Source of the DNA: Desulfobulbus sp.
GTDB lineage: Bacteria; Desulfobacterota; Desulfobulbia; Desulfobulbales; Desulfobulbaceae
Direction of reading: 5' to 3'
DNA length: 64,000 nucleotides
Assembly (NCBI GenBank): GCA_028684915.1
Contig: JAQUEZ010000011.1
Coordinates: forward strand, 3,767 to 67,766
Positions 1 to 9,116 of this stretch are shown one piece after another (position 1 is the first letter of the stretch; each line of letters begins with the position of its first letter). A program made the position numbers and the translations under genes. A model generated the notes under the pieces. That model saw only the letters and a program-made list of their open reading frames with translations. It ran no database searches and had not been told where the DNA came from.

Positions 1-319
1 CATTGACGTTCATGTTGGTTTGGGTACCGCTGCCGGTCTGCCACACCGACAGCGGGAATTCTTCTCCGTACGCTCCGCTGAGGATATCATCGCAGGCGCG
101 GACAATGAGATCACGCAACTCCAGGGGCAGTTTACCGACCCGATGGTTGACCTGCGCACAGGCCCGTTTCAACCGCACCAACCCATAGACCAGTTCAAGC
201 GGCATCCGCTCCTCGCCGATAGAAAAATTGCGGCGACTGCGTTCGGTCTGGGCACCCCAAAGCCGATGCGCCGCCACTTCGATTTCGCCCATGGTATCGT
301 GTTCAAGACGGTGACTCAT
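1..319 (-). CDS. fumC: Class II fumarate hydratase, N-terminal part (runs off left edge)
   Basis: Fumarase C interconverts fumarate and L-malate in the cytoplasmic TCA cycle. Only the first ~106 codons are in the window. The visible part has the family landmarks GAQTERS near residue 22 and WQTGSGTQTNMN near residue 95; the latter forms part of the substrate pocket in the fumarase/aspartase superfamily. The start at 319 is set by a strong AGGAGG ribosome site a few bases upstream. The gene is divergent from the cation transporter at 462. Aspartase is the main alternative, but the N-terminal wording matches FumC better. Confidence 0.9.
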   Translation of the reverse strand, partial: MSHRLEHDTMGEIEVAAHRLWGAQTERSRRNFSIGEERMPLELVYGLVRLKRACAQVNHRVGKLPLELRDLIVRACDDILSGAYGEEFPLSVWQTGSGTQTNMNVN

Positions 320-461
320 ATGTTTTCCTCCTGGAGCCTAAAAGAATGTTGACGGCGATCCGGTCGCGTTCTTTCCCGGAGTGGTCATTGCTTCTCCGGG
401 TAATTGGGTATATGACGGATATATATTCTTTTTTAACAACCTCCCCCGCACCCGACAAGAC

Positions 462-1388
462 ATGGAAGAACAGGCCCAAGAAAAAAACAGCGCCCAACGC
501 CGCCAGCAGAGTATGCTCGCGGTCCAGATTGGCCTCGCGGCGAACACCCTCCTGGCCGTACTCAAGGCAACGGTGGGTGTTATCGGTAACAGTCCGGCCT
601 TGCTTGCCGACGGCATCAACTCAACCTCGGATGTGGCCTACGGCATCGTGGTCAGCATTTTTGTCCGCCTCTCCGGCAAACCGGCGGACCGGGAACATCC
701 CTATGGTCATGATCAGTTGGAAAGCGTGGCTGCGGTGGTGGTTGGCGCCTTTGTCATCACCACCGCTATTGCTATCTTCTGGAACTCGGTGGACAGCGTC
801 TGGACCTTGTTTACCCAAAAAGAACAAACGGAAGGCGCCAGCCTAACCGCCCTGTGGATCGCCTTTTTCGCCATTGTCCTTAAAATCGGGCTCAGCCTCT
901 GGACCTATGCGCAAAGCCGCAAGACCCAAAATTCGGCGGTTTTAGCCCTGGCCCAGGATCACCGCAACGACATCTTTGCATCATCCGCGGCGGCTATCGG
1001 TATCATCTTCGGGCGTTGGGGCTTCCCCTGGGTGGATCCCCTAGCCGGCGCGGTGGTATCGATGATCATCCTCCATACCGGAGTGGAAATTCTGCGCTCG
1101 GCCACGAATGATCTCATGGATACCCTACCCGGACGGGAGTTGGCCCAGGAAATTAAATCGGCATTGTGGGATGTGTATGGAGTGAAGGCGATCGAGGAGG
1201 TACATGCCCACCGATTCGGCCCCTACCTAATGATCAATCTCACTATCGGTGTAGACGGGGCTATCAGCGTGGCCGCCGGTGATCGGATTGCTACCGAGGT
1301 GGAAAAAACGTTGCTGGCGCAGATCGAATTCCTCCGTCGGGTCTATGTCCATTACCACCCGGTCGGAAGCGACGACGAGAGCCGTTAA
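462..1388 (+). CDS. Cation diffusion facilitator (CDF) family transporter
   Basis: Inner-membrane exporter of divalent metal ions (Zn, Fe, Mn or Co), acting as a proton antiporter. About 308 aa. It has the CDF signature around the first helices (ALLADGINSTSDV, with metal-binding Asp residues) and the conserved HPYGHDQLE loop, followed by further hydrophobic segments, an HRND motif in the fifth helix region and a C-terminal cytoplasmic domain. The frame is open back to a GTG at 381, but the ATG at 462 gives the usual N-terminus; neither start has a good ribosome site. Its last codons are duplicated at 3627-3725. The metal cannot be told from sequence. Confidence 0.9.
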   Translation: MEEQAQEKNSAQRRQQSMLAVQIGLAANTLLAVLKATVGVIGNSPALLADGINSTSDVAYGIVVSIFVRLSGKPADREHPYGHDQLESVAAVVVGAFVITTAIAIFWNSVDSVWTLFTQKEQTEGASLTALWIAFFAIVLKIGLSLWTYAQSRKTQNSAVLALAQDHRNDIFASSAAAIGIIFGRWGFPWVDPLAGAVVSMIILHTGVEILRSATNDLMDTLPGRELAQEIKSALWDVYGVKAIEEVHAHRFGPYLMINLTIGVDGAISVAAGDRIATEVEKTLLAQIEFLRRVYVHYHPVGSDDESR

Positions 1389-1463
1389 GGCTGAACACCT
1401 TGCCCCAAAAAGAGAAAGCTCACATGGTATGGCTTTCCACCCGATTGCGGCCCCCATCCTTGG
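1350..1463 (+). repeat. 114-bp perfect direct repeat, copy A
   Basis: This segment is identical, base for base, to 3687-3800 (offset 2337). It covers the last 13 codons of the CDF gene, the short spacer, and a stretch matching the 3' end of the diguanylate cyclase gene on the other strand. On both sides the similarity continues at a lower level (synonymous changes on the left, an internal gap on the right), so the perfect block sits inside an older, diverged duplication. Confidence 0.95.
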
Positions 1464-1520
1464 GCAAAAGACAGGGCTTGATCGGCCTTATGGGGTGAAT
1501 AATCCGCCACTGAAAGGATA
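1420..1520 (-). pseudogene. Decayed 3' end of a GGDEF-protein gene (duplicate of the gene at 3757)
   Basis: Read on the minus strand, the end encodes PKDGGRNRVESHTM, matching AKDGGRNRVESHTM at the C-terminus of the intact diguanylate cyclase. Upstream of this the DNA still aligns with the intact gene but has lost about 40 bp, so the frame is no longer the same protein. The open frame continues to 1767 with unrelated residues. It is best read as a relic of duplication, not a gene. Confidence 0.6.
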
Positions 1521-2326
1521 GGATTCCCTCTAAAGACAAGATCTTCCCGGCAATAATCACCGCCTGCACGAAGCCGGTGCTCTGCACGCCCTTTCCCGAA
1601 ACCCGTCCGGCGTTGGCCAAATCGTGCGACTGCCGCCTGATTCGGGAACGCAGAGGATCGTTGTTCGCTTTCAAGGAATTTGGCCGAAAACAGTGGGCGA
1701 TGAAGATCTGATTTAAATAAATGGGCACCGTGATGTTTCTCGCGGTGGCAAAACTGTTTTTCCTCATATTCGGGACAACCGCACAGGATATGCGGCCAGG
1801 GAGAAGGCGGTTTATGAATATTTTTATTCTTCTATTTCAGTGACATACCTATTACTGGCCACACATGCGGATTTGGTGTCCGCCATCCTCTGTTGCCTCT
1901 CTCCAATGCAGCGCATCACGCGGGTATTTGCAGGCCATACGCAGACACATCCCGGCATCAACCACTCAGTGGCCTTTGAATTCCGGGAATCAGGAATTGC
2001 ACTCTCTTGAAAATGACAGCTTTTCAGTAAGATAGGGTCTACTCCAGATTTTACGAAAAATATCCTTAGAATATGCATCCATCCATACACACCCTCTTGC
2101 CAAAAAAAAATAGGCATTTTTTGTGATGCGAGTTAATTATTTCACAATAACAGCCAATTGCAAGCTTACCATTTCTTTATATTAGAAGGACAGAAATTTG
2201 CAAAGATTCAGGTGTGAAATAGCGTATTCTTGCAGGGCCAGCCTTCTTTGGTTGTCGAACATCTATTGCAGAACTGTTCGATGTTTATTTTTCCCAATAA
2301 CCTCATTCTTTTAAAAAAACACGACT
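1521..2326. other. Intergenic stretch without a convincing gene
   Basis: Between the GGDEF relic and the PEP-CTERM gene there are only short open frames (minus strand 1420-1767 and 1824-2117) with no recognisable domain or ribosome site. The sequence becomes more AT-rich from about 2100 and should hold the promoter of the gene at 2327. Confidence 0.5.
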
Positions 2327-3376
2327 ATGAAAAAAACATTGATGTTCCTTGCTGTAACCGCACAGCTTTTTGCTGCGCCGGTTTGGGCCGCTCCCTTGTC
2401 ATCCTTGGAAATTCTCCAACAATTTAACTTGGTTGTTCTGGGGGACGCTACGTCCTCTTCGCATGTTGATGGACGGGCTTATATCGGCGGCGATTTATCG
2501 GGTGGGGAGTATACCGCGCATCCTGGCGACACGCCAACTTCCGACTATGCGGGGTTGACCGTGGGGGGCAATGCGACAGGGATAACAGCACTTAATAAGG
2601 GCGCGGTGATTGGAAAGGATCTGCGTTACTCAGGAATTAATAATGGTGGAAGCGCCGTAGTATTGGGCGATACGTCAGAGACTTCGTTTAGTAATAATTA
2701 TTATGTTGGTGGAAGTGTTGGTGAAGGGGTTACAAATGGCACACGGGTAGACTCTTTAGACAATTCTGAGATAAAGACCATTGCGGCAGCGGCCACTTCG
2801 ACTAATTTCAAAGTGACGCTGAGTGAATTATCTACGGATCTTTCTGAACTAACAAAAAACAGCGAATATACCGCCACTGACACTTTCATTTTTAATGTTT
2901 CAGATACGGCCAAAGATGATGGGATTGCGGTATTTGATATATCCGACAGCACAGTTTTCAGTAAAGAATTATATTTTACTGGAACCGAAGGTGTATCGAC
3001 AATTATTATTAACTGCAGCCTATCAGATACTGATATTCCAATTGCAATAAATTTCGCCAACAATGGTGCCTATGACGATCCTGATAATGTGGATAATAAA
3101 ATTATCTGGAATTTCTACAAAGCAGAGAGCTTGACTATTACGAGCCAGTTTCGTGGAAGCATTTTGGCTGTCGAGGCCGAGCTCACAAACTCTGCCAATA
3201 TTGAGGGCGGTGTATACGTCGAATCATTGGACCAAAGGGCAGAAATTCATCTACAATCCTTCACCGGGGAAATACCCGTGAGCAGAGCCGCACCCGTTCC
3301 CGAACCGGCCACCATGCTGTTGTTTGGAACCGGTCTGGCCTGTCTGGCAGCCACCGGCCGAAAAATACGAAGGTAA
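2327..3376 (+). CDS. PEP-CTERM sorted exported protein, choice-of-anchor A family
   Basis: Secreted protein of 349 aa. It starts with a signal peptide (MKKTLMFLAVTAQLFAAPVWA), followed by the choice-of-anchor A body, seen in the early ...FNLVVLGDATSSSHVDGRAYIGGDL... type opening and the later 'GSILAVEAEL...IEGGVYVESL' type segment. It ends with a PEP-CTERM tail: VPEP, a hydrophobic helix, and the basic tail GRKIRR. Such tails are processed by exosortase, and the proteins are linked to exopolysaccharide or biofilm matrix. No exosortase gene is in this window. The gene is flanked by the two copies of the 114-bp repeat, so it may have arrived or been duplicated as a unit. A strong terminator follows. 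Confidence 0.9.
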   Translation: MKKTLMFLAVTAQLFAAPVWAAPLSSLEILQQFNLVVLGDATSSSHVDGRAYIGGDLSGGEYTAHPGDTPTSDYAGLTVGGNATGITALNKGAVIGKDLRYSGINNGGSAVVLGDTSETSFSNNYYVGGSVGEGVTNGTRVDSLDNSEIKTIAAAATSTNFKVTLSELSTDLSELTKNSEYTATDTFIFNVSDTAKDDGIAVFDISDSTVFSKELYFTGTEGVSTIIINCSLSDTDIPIAINFANNGAYDDPDNVDNKIIWNFYKAESLTITSQFRGSILAVEAELTNSANIEGGVYVESLDQRAEIHLQSFTGEIPVSRAAPVPEPATMLLFGTGLACLAATGRKIRR

Positions 3377-3416
3377 TAAAAGACCGCCTAGCCACAGGAA
3401 CACGCACAAGCACAGA

Positions 3417-3447
3417 AGCGGGGCTCTTTTCAGCCCCGCTTTTTTTA
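3417..3447 (+). terminator. Rho-independent terminator of the PEP-CTERM gene
   Basis: Perfect 9-bp stem AGCGGGGCT / AGCCCCGCT with a 6-nt loop, followed directly by seven T. Confidence 0.92.
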
Positions 3448-3626
3448 TTGTTCTTCGCTGCCTTGTTTTTTAGGCTATTAAACGTTAATCGAGTGCGGAC
3501 GACTTACCGTAAACAGTCTTCACCCAAATACTGGTAAATGGACAGGTTCTTGCTCACCTTCCACCACGGTCGAAGAGGGGCGAGTTCCACGCATGAACAA
3601 ACTGCTTCATAAAGGAGGCATCAAGA

Positions 3627-3725
3627 GCCACCGAGGTGGAAAAGACGCTGATGGCACGGATTGAATTTCTTCGCCGAGTCTATGTGCATTACCACCCGGT
3701 CGGAAGCGACGACGAGAGCCGTTAA
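3627..3725 (+). pseudogene. C-terminal remnant of a second CDF transporter copy
   Basis: Thirty-two codons ending in a stop match the last 32 residues of the intact CDF protein at 462-1388, with only two residue changes (TLMARIEF against TLLAQIEF). At DNA level the first part differs mostly at synonymous positions, while from 3687 on it is identical. The rest of the gene is absent. Synonymous drift suggests the ancestor of this fragment was once under selection. Confidence 0.85.
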
Positions 3726-3800
3726 GGCTGAACACCTTGCCCCAAAAAGAGAAAGCTCACATGGTATGGCTTTCCACCCGATTGCGGCCCCCATCCTTGG
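3687..3800 (+). repeat. 114-bp perfect direct repeat, copy B
   Basis: Identical to 1350-1463. Here it joins the CDF remnant to the 3' end of the intact diguanylate cyclase gene. The two copies bracket about 2.2 kb that includes the PEP-CTERM gene. Confidence 0.95.
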
Positions 3801-5199
3801 CAAGATACAGCGCCTGATCGGCCAATTGCAGCAGGCTGGCTGCGGAAACAGGTTGATCAGCCTTATAGGATGAAACCCCGATACTGACCGTGACCGGCCA
3901 CTGCCGTCCCTGATCGCTGAAATGGTAAGCTTCCACCGCCGCACGAATTTTTTCACCATAGGTCAACGCCTGCTCAATACTGGCATTGGGCAAGACGACC
4001 ACAAACTCCTCGCCACCGAATCGGGCCGCTAAATCGCCTACACGGCTCTTTGCTTTTATCAACTGCCCGATGCTTTTCAGGACATAATCACCAAAGGCAT
4101 GGCCGCAGGTGTCATTGACCTTTTTGAAATGATCCAGATCAAAAAAGAGGCAGCTGATATCGCTTCTACTGCGGATGGCTCGGGCAAACAATTCCTCGAA
4201 CGCCTCCTGGAAAAACTGCTTGTTGCGCAGGCCGGTGAGCACATCGTTAACCGCTTTGTCGTAAAGATTACGATTCATCTCCTCCAGATTTTTCATGTGC
4301 CGACGTAGCTGGAGATGCACCTGAACCCGGGCAAGAAGTTCCTCGGCAATAAAGGGTTTGACCAAGTAGTCACTGGCCCCGGCGCGGAACATGCGTAACA
4401 CGGCTTGGGGCTCTCCGGCACTGCTTAAGGAGAGCATGGGCAGATGTTCGGCCTCGGGAAACTGGCGGGCAAGATGGATAAACTCGTCGCCGCGCATAAC
4501 CGGCATATCGTAATCAACAATGCAGATATCGGTCTGCACCAGGTTTTCCTTGATGAGTTCAAAGGCCTGACGGCCATTCTCCGCCTCGATAACCTGTATA
4601 CCGATTCGCTCCAGGCAGGCGCACACCATCCGCCGCAGACCCGTATTATCATCCACCACCAGGGCGGTCATCCCGGAATAGGTAGATTGGGGCCGCAGGA
4701 GCTTGTTCACGGCGGCGGTGACATCCCCTTGGGAAAAAGGTTTGGAAATAAATTCCAGGCTGCCGAGGTGAAATCCACGGCTACGGTTTTCAAAGGTGTC
4801 GGTGGCGCTGACAAAAAGGATCGGGATGTGAGAACCGGCCTGACCGACAATGCCTTCAGCCTCCCAGGACCGGATCTGCTCGCAACAGGCAAAACCGTTC
4901 ATGCGGGGCATATCAATATCCAGGGTTATCAGGTCAGGTGGCTGCTGCAACCAACGTAAGGCGACCAGGGCTTCCATCCCATCGCTAAAAGTTATAACCG
5001 TAAACCCGGCCACCTCCAGTTCTTTTTGGATGATGGTACGCATAGTGGAGCTGTCATCCACCACCATGACGGTTTGCGGGGTCGGCTTGAGCCGTTCATT
5101 CAATTGGAGTGAGGAGCCGGTTATTCCTTTCATAGCCTTGTTGTTACCTATCACGATCTCCCGGTTGCGGCCTGCGTTTGTCTGCTTATCTTTGATCAT
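3757..5199 (-). CDS. Response regulator with two receiver domains and a GGDEF diguanylate cyclase domain
   Basis: Cytoplasmic signalling protein of 480 aa, likely making cyclic di-GMP from two GTP. Receiver 1 (about 40-165) has VVDDSS and the phospho-acceptor in LDIDMPRMNG. Receiver 2 (about 175-295) has VVDDN and VDYDMPVMRG, with the KPF lysine late. The GGDEF domain (about 320-480) has the active-site GGEEF and, five residues before it, RVGD, a product-inhibition I-site. The layout is PleD-like. The partner kinase is not adjacent. The 3' end lies inside the 114-bp repeat; a decayed second copy of this end is at 1420-1520. Confidence 0.92.
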   Translation of the reverse strand: MIKDKQTNAGRNREIVIGNNKAMKGITGSSLQLNERLKPTPQTVMVVDDSSTMRTIIQKELEVAGFTVITFSDGMEALVALRWLQQPPDLITLDIDMPRMNGFACCEQIRSWEAEGIVGQAGSHIPILFVSATDTFENRSRGFHLGSLEFISKPFSQGDVTAAVNKLLRPQSTYSGMTALVVDDNTGLRRMVCACLERIGIQVIEAENGRQAFELIKENLVQTDICIVDYDMPVMRGDEFIHLARQFPEAEHLPMLSLSSAGEPQAVLRMFRAGASDYLVKPFIAEELLARVQVHLQLRRHMKNLEEMNRNLYDKAVNDVLTGLRNKQFFQEAFEELFARAIRSRSDISCLFFDLDHFKKVNDTCGHAFGDYVLKSIGQLIKAKSRVGDLAARFGGEEFVVVLPNASIEQALTYGEKIRAAVEAYHFSDQGRQWPVTVSIGVSSYKADQPVSAASLLQLADQALYLAKDGGRNRVESHTM

Positions 5200-5512
5200 T
5201 GTAGAGAAAAAGATGGTATCGGCAAAGAAAAAGACTCCACCAAGGGCTACATTTGTCTTCCGGCGAAAAAAAGGCCGGCTAATGCGCCTTCGTTACATCA
5301 CCTTGACGGTACGGCTCTGCCTTCTTCAAAAAATCGACGCAATAATCAATTTAGATACTTTGGCAGTAAAACCAAACAACATTGAGTGACGAAGGCCAAA
5401 ACGTCATTTTCTTCTTTAGGCGAGAAAAACGACTTCAAAAATCCAGTCTGCGGCTGCCGACGCTCCCCCTCGCGGTAGCCAGACCTCCATGGGGATGTAA
5501 CAGGAGAATCGA
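5200..5512. other. Intergenic region between divergent genes
   Basis: This 313-bp spacer separates the start of the diguanylate cyclase (minus) from the start of the aldo/keto reductase (plus). It should contain both promoters. No open frame with a credible start, no repeat and no clear hairpin terminator was seen. Confidence 0.5.
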
Positions 5513-6478
5513 ATGCAACACTTTACCCTGAACAGTGGCGACCGGATTCCCGCTCTTGGTCTGGGCACCTGGAAATCAACCCCTGGTGCACTTTCCACAG
5601 CGATCAAGGAGGCTGTTGCCGCCGGTTACCGTCACATTGACTGTGCCCCGATCTACGGAAACGAACCCGAAGTGGGCCAGGCTTTGTCCGAGATTTTCCA
5701 AGAGGGATCGGTTGCCCGCCAGGATCTGTGGATTACCTCGAAGCTGTGGAACAATGCCCATGCCCCGGAACGGGTAGAACCTGCCCTGCGCCAGACGCTT
5801 ACCGACCTTGGTCTTGATTATCTGGATCTCTTTCTCATCCACTGGCCGGTGGTCTTTGCGCCTGGTGTGGATTTTGCGCAAAAACCGGAGGAGTATATTT
5901 CCCTTACCGAACAACCGATCATTGAGACCTGGAAGGCTTTAGAGGCCTGCAAAGATCAAGGTTTGGTGCGAAATATCGGCGTGTGTAACTTCACCATCCC
6001 CAAGCTCAAGGCGCTGTGTGACCAGGCAACGATACAACCAGCCATGAACCAGATCGAGCTCCACCCCTACCTGCAGCAAGACGAAATGCTCGCTTTCTGT
6101 CACGATAATAATATCCTGCTTACAGCCTACTCACCGCTTGGTTCGGGTGACCGTCCCAAGGCGCTGAAAAAGAAGGATGAGCCCACCCTACTCGACAACC
6201 CGATCATTGGAGAAATTGCCGCCAAACACGACATCAGCCCGGCGCAGGTTCTGCTTGCCTGGGGTATTGGTCGGGGGACCGTGGTTATCCCTAAGTCGAC
6301 CCATGCGGAGCGGATCCGCCAGAATCTGGCATCTGCTCGCCTCACACTCGATGACCAAGATATGGCGCGTCTTGCCACGCTTGATCTTGGTTTTCGCTTT
6401 GTCGATGGCGCGTTTTTCTGCGGCAAAGGTTCGCCCTATTCTTTAAGCACCCTGTGGGACACGGAGTCACAGCAATAG
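5513..6478 (+). CDS. Aldo/keto reductase
   Basis: NAD(P)H-dependent reductase of small carbonyl compounds, cytoplasmic (beta/alpha)8 barrel, 321 aa, the usual length. Visible landmarks are GLGTWK near the start, the family signature around AAGYRHIDCAPIYGNE (catalytic Asp and Tyr), the catalytic Lys in TSKLW, the His of LIHWP, and the cofactor-binding IPKSTHAERIRQN near the end. The ribosome site AGGAG lies just before the ATG. The stop is 3 bp from the next gene, so the two probably form an operon. The natural substrate is unknown. Confidence 0.92.
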   Translation: MQHFTLNSGDRIPALGLGTWKSTPGALSTAIKEAVAAGYRHIDCAPIYGNEPEVGQALSEIFQEGSVARQDLWITSKLWNNAHAPERVEPALRQTLTDLGLDYLDLFLIHWPVVFAPGVDFAQKPEEYISLTEQPIIETWKALEACKDQGLVRNIGVCNFTIPKLKALCDQATIQPAMNQIELHPYLQQDEMLAFCHDNNILLTAYSPLGSGDRPKALKKKDEPTLLDNPIIGEIAAKHDISPAQVLLAWGIGRGTVVIPKSTHAERIRQNLASARLTLDDQDMARLATLDLGFRFVDGAFFCGKGSPYSLSTLWDTESQQ

Positions 6479-6481
6479 CTC

Positions 6482-7870
6482 ATGCTCAACATCATTACCC
6501 TGCAGTCCCAGGGACTCTTTATCGACCATTTCACCGCCCGTCGCGGTGAGCTCTGGTGTCTTTTGGGCGGCAACGATTCAGGTCTTGCCGCTTTTATCGA
6601 CCTTTTAAACGGTGGACCGTATCAGGCAAAGCGCTTTGAGTTACCCTCTCATCTCGGCCTGCTCTCCTTTACGCAGCAACAGTCGATCTTTGAGGCGGAG
6701 TTGCGCAAGGACGACACCGACTTCCTCAACCGGATCGATCCCGGTACTCCGGCCCGGGATTTTCTCACCGATATTGATCGCCATCTAGAGCAGATCACCC
6801 TGTTTCATCTTGAAGGACTGCTTGATCGCGGCTATCGCCAACTCAGTTCCGGCCAGGCACGCAAACTCTGCCTGCTGCAGCACATCACCGCCGGGGTGAC
6901 CTTTCTGGTCCTGGAAAATCCCTCTGAGGGCCTGGATCAAGCCAGCTGCCAGGAGTTGGACCGGGTCCTGAGTCGGTTGCGTGATCAGGGGTTGGGCATT
7001 CTGGTGCTGGTGAACAATTCGGTAGACATTCCCTCAGGGGTAACGCATCTGGGCGTCTTTGCAGATGGCCGCCTGCTCCTCCAAGGACCGGCAAACGAGG
7101 TTCGTGGGGAAGTATTTACCGTTCTCTCACGGCAGGCTCCCTTGTTCCGGGTTTCAGTGGATGATCTCAGGCAGGCGAAAACCGCGAGTGACGATGCCTC
7201 CGGCAACAACCTCATCACCCTGCGCAACGGTTTTGCCCGATACGACGAGGTTGAGGTCTTTACCGGCCTTGATCTGGTTATCGATCGCGGCGATCACACC
7301 CTGATCACCGGGCCTAACGGTTGCGGTAAATCGACCCTGATGCAGATACTCACCGGCGACCATCCGCTCTGTTATGCCAACGACCTCACGGTGTTCGGTA
7401 GAAAACGGGGCAGCGGTGAATCGATCTGGGAGTTGAAGCGGCGCATGGGTATCGTCAGTCCGGATCTGCACCGCAACCACCGGGTATCGGGTAGTGGACT
7501 GGCCATTGTCCTCTCCGGCCTGTTCGACACCATTGGTCTCTACGATTCACCCAGCCAGGCGGAGCAGCAGCGAGGCCGTCGCTGGCTGGAACGACTGGGC
7601 CTGGCAGCCAAAGCCAGTCAACCCTTTCGTCGCCTCAGCTATGGCGAACAACGGCTCCTGCTGCTGGCTCGGGCCCTGGTTAAGGCCCCACAACTGTTGC
7701 TCCTCGATGAACCGACCCAGGGGTTGGATGAAGGCAATCGCAGGGCGCTGCTTGATTTCCTGGCCCAGGTTGCCGCAAAACAGTTGGCAACCATTGTCTA
7801 TGTCAGCCACCGCCAGGATGAATATCGGCCCTTTTTCAGCCAGCAGATTCGTTTCAGCGCAGGGGCATGA
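6482..7870 (+). CDS. Twin ATP-binding cassette protein, ModF/PhrA-like
   Basis: Soluble protein of 462 aa with two ABC ATPase domains in tandem and no membrane segments. The second half follows E. coli ModF closely (Walker A GPNGCGKST, then TGDHP..YANDLTVFGRKRGSGESIW, signature LSYGEQ, Walker B LLLLDEP). The first half keeps a signature LSSGQ and a Walker B-like VLENP, but its Walker A is degenerate (GGNDSGLAAF, no Lys). ModF homologues have been linked to molybdate handling and photorepair, but their role is poorly settled. No modABC genes are nearby. The neighbour upstream is an aldo/keto reductase. Confidence 0.85.
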   Translation: MLNIITLQSQGLFIDHFTARRGELWCLLGGNDSGLAAFIDLLNGGPYQAKRFELPSHLGLLSFTQQQSIFEAELRKDDTDFLNRIDPGTPARDFLTDIDRHLEQITLFHLEGLLDRGYRQLSSGQARKLCLLQHITAGVTFLVLENPSEGLDQASCQELDRVLSRLRDQGLGILVLVNNSVDIPSGVTHLGVFADGRLLLQGPANEVRGEVFTVLSRQAPLFRVSVDDLRQAKTASDDASGNNLITLRNGFARYDEVEVFTGLDLVIDRGDHTLITGPNGCGKSTLMQILTGDHPLCYANDLTVFGRKRGSGESIWELKRRMGIVSPDLHRNHRVSGSGLAIVLSGLFDTIGLYDSPSQAEQQRGRRWLERLGLAAKASQPFRRLSYGEQRLLLLARALVKAPQLLLLDEPTQGLDEGNRRALLDFLAQVAAKQLATIVYVSHRQDEYRPFFSQQIRFSAGA

Positions 7871-8035
7871 CGGCGATTAAACCGCAAAAGCCTCCATCGT
7901 TATGGGGCAACGGGAGCATCGACCGGGTTTTGTTTGACACTCGTGGGCTGATTCCGTATAGAGGCAAGGGATTGCCCAACTGATGGCCGGGCTCACCAGC
8001 TCCGCCACCGACAACGATCAATCAGAGGAGGGATT

Positions 8036-8590
8036 ATGATACTGCCATACCGTGATTATCAGCCGCAAGTCGGCAAAGGCGGCTGGGTTGCCCCCAATGC
8101 CACACTCATCGGCGACACCGTCCTAGGGGAGGATGTCTCTCTTTGGTTCGGGGTTATTGTCCGCGGCGATGTCCATCGCATTCGCATCGGCGCCCGCACC
8201 AATATCCAGGATCTCTGCCTGTTGCATATCACTCAGCATGTCGGGGAGGAACGGGATGATGCCGATGGCCATCCAACCATTATCGGCAGTGAATGCACCG
8301 TTGGCCATCGGGTGATTCTTCACGGCTGTACCGTGGGTGATCTCTGCTTAATCGGCATGGGAGCAATCCTTCTCGACGGGGCGGAAATCGGCCGTGAATC
8401 GATTGTCGGCGCCGGATCGGTCGTCACCCCGGGAAAAAAATTCCCGCCGCGATCGCTGATCATGGGGACGCCGGCCAAGGTTGTGCGGGAGGTCAGCGAG
8501 GCCCAGGTACAGGAGATGCATGCCTCATGGCGGCGCTATGTGGCGCTGAAAAACGAATACCACCAGGCAAAACTCGGCGACTGTTTTTAA
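8036..8590 (+). CDS. Gamma-class carbonic anhydrase-like hexapeptide protein
   Basis: Trimeric left-handed beta-helix protein of 184 aa (YrdA/PaaY/CaiE group). Hexapeptide repeats run through most of the protein. The metal-binding histidines expected for the family are visible in CLLHITQHVG and in VGHRVILHGC. The segment WFGVIVRGD with a nearby N-IQD is also typical. The ATG follows an AGGAGG site by the usual spacing. Members bind zinc or iron and may hydrate CO2 or act as acyl-CoA thioesterases, so activity cannot be assigned. Confidence 0.9.
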   Translation: MILPYRDYQPQVGKGGWVAPNATLIGDTVLGEDVSLWFGVIVRGDVHRIRIGARTNIQDLCLLHITQHVGEERDDADGHPTIIGSECTVGHRVILHGCTVGDLCLIGMGAILLDGAEIGRESIVGAGSVVTPGKKFPPRSLIMGTPAKVVREVSEAQVQEMHASWRRYVALKNEYHQAKLGDCF

Positions 8591-8611
8591 AGCGCCCGCC
8601 CGATACGCTCC

Positions 8612-8908
8612 TCAGAGAATAAGGACCGAATTGGCCTCCCCAAATTCGTTGGGAGCATAGCCGTCGGCATCGTTATCGTTCACCCAAACGTTACCGTCAA
8701 GAACGTAGCGAAATCGATAGTTTTTCCCTGCGGCTAAAGACAGGATCACGGAAAAGCTGCCGTCTTTGAGCTTTTTCATCGGCGTTTGCGTAAGTGACCA
8801 GTCGTTGAAATCCCCCGCCAAAACGGCGCTGGCTGCCTGCTCCTCGTTTGCACATTTAAAGGTGACGCGACAAACCGTACCGGTTTTGGAAAAATTTTTC
8901 TTCAGCAT
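8612..8908 (-). CDS. Small glycogen-binding (isoamylase early-set, CBM48-like) domain protein
   Basis: A 98-aa stand-alone immunoglobulin-like domain related to the N-terminal domain of glycogen-branching and debranching enzymes and of AMPK-beta. The hallmarks are VLAGDFNDW, then a Lys-Leu-Lys-Asp-Gly-Ser-Phe turn, a GKNYRFRYVLDG strand, and a final WVND-DADGY-PNEFGE-NSVL segment. The start at 8908 follows an AAGGAGG site; longer frames reaching 9010 have no such site. It may bind glycogen or another alpha-glucan, with no enzyme attached. Confidence 0.85.
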   Translation of the reverse strand: MLKKNFSKTGTVCRVTFKCANEEQAASAVLAGDFNDWSLTQTPMKKLKDGSFSVILSLAAGKNYRFRYVLDGNVWVNDNDADGYAPNEFGEANSVLIL

Positions 8909-9116
8909 CGGGGGCCTCCTTGCCTGAAATGGTGGATAATGCATGAGGGAAAAGACGGATAACACAGTGATATCCTGAAAAAGAGTAAAACAACCGGAAA
9001 ATTGGAGCAAGCACTATCTGGCCCTCCCATGCACAGTACTCGGCATGGCGAGGGCCGATTTGACTGAATGCAACCACGTTAGAGGCTTGCTCTTCCCCAC
9101 AGACTACTGAGAACAA

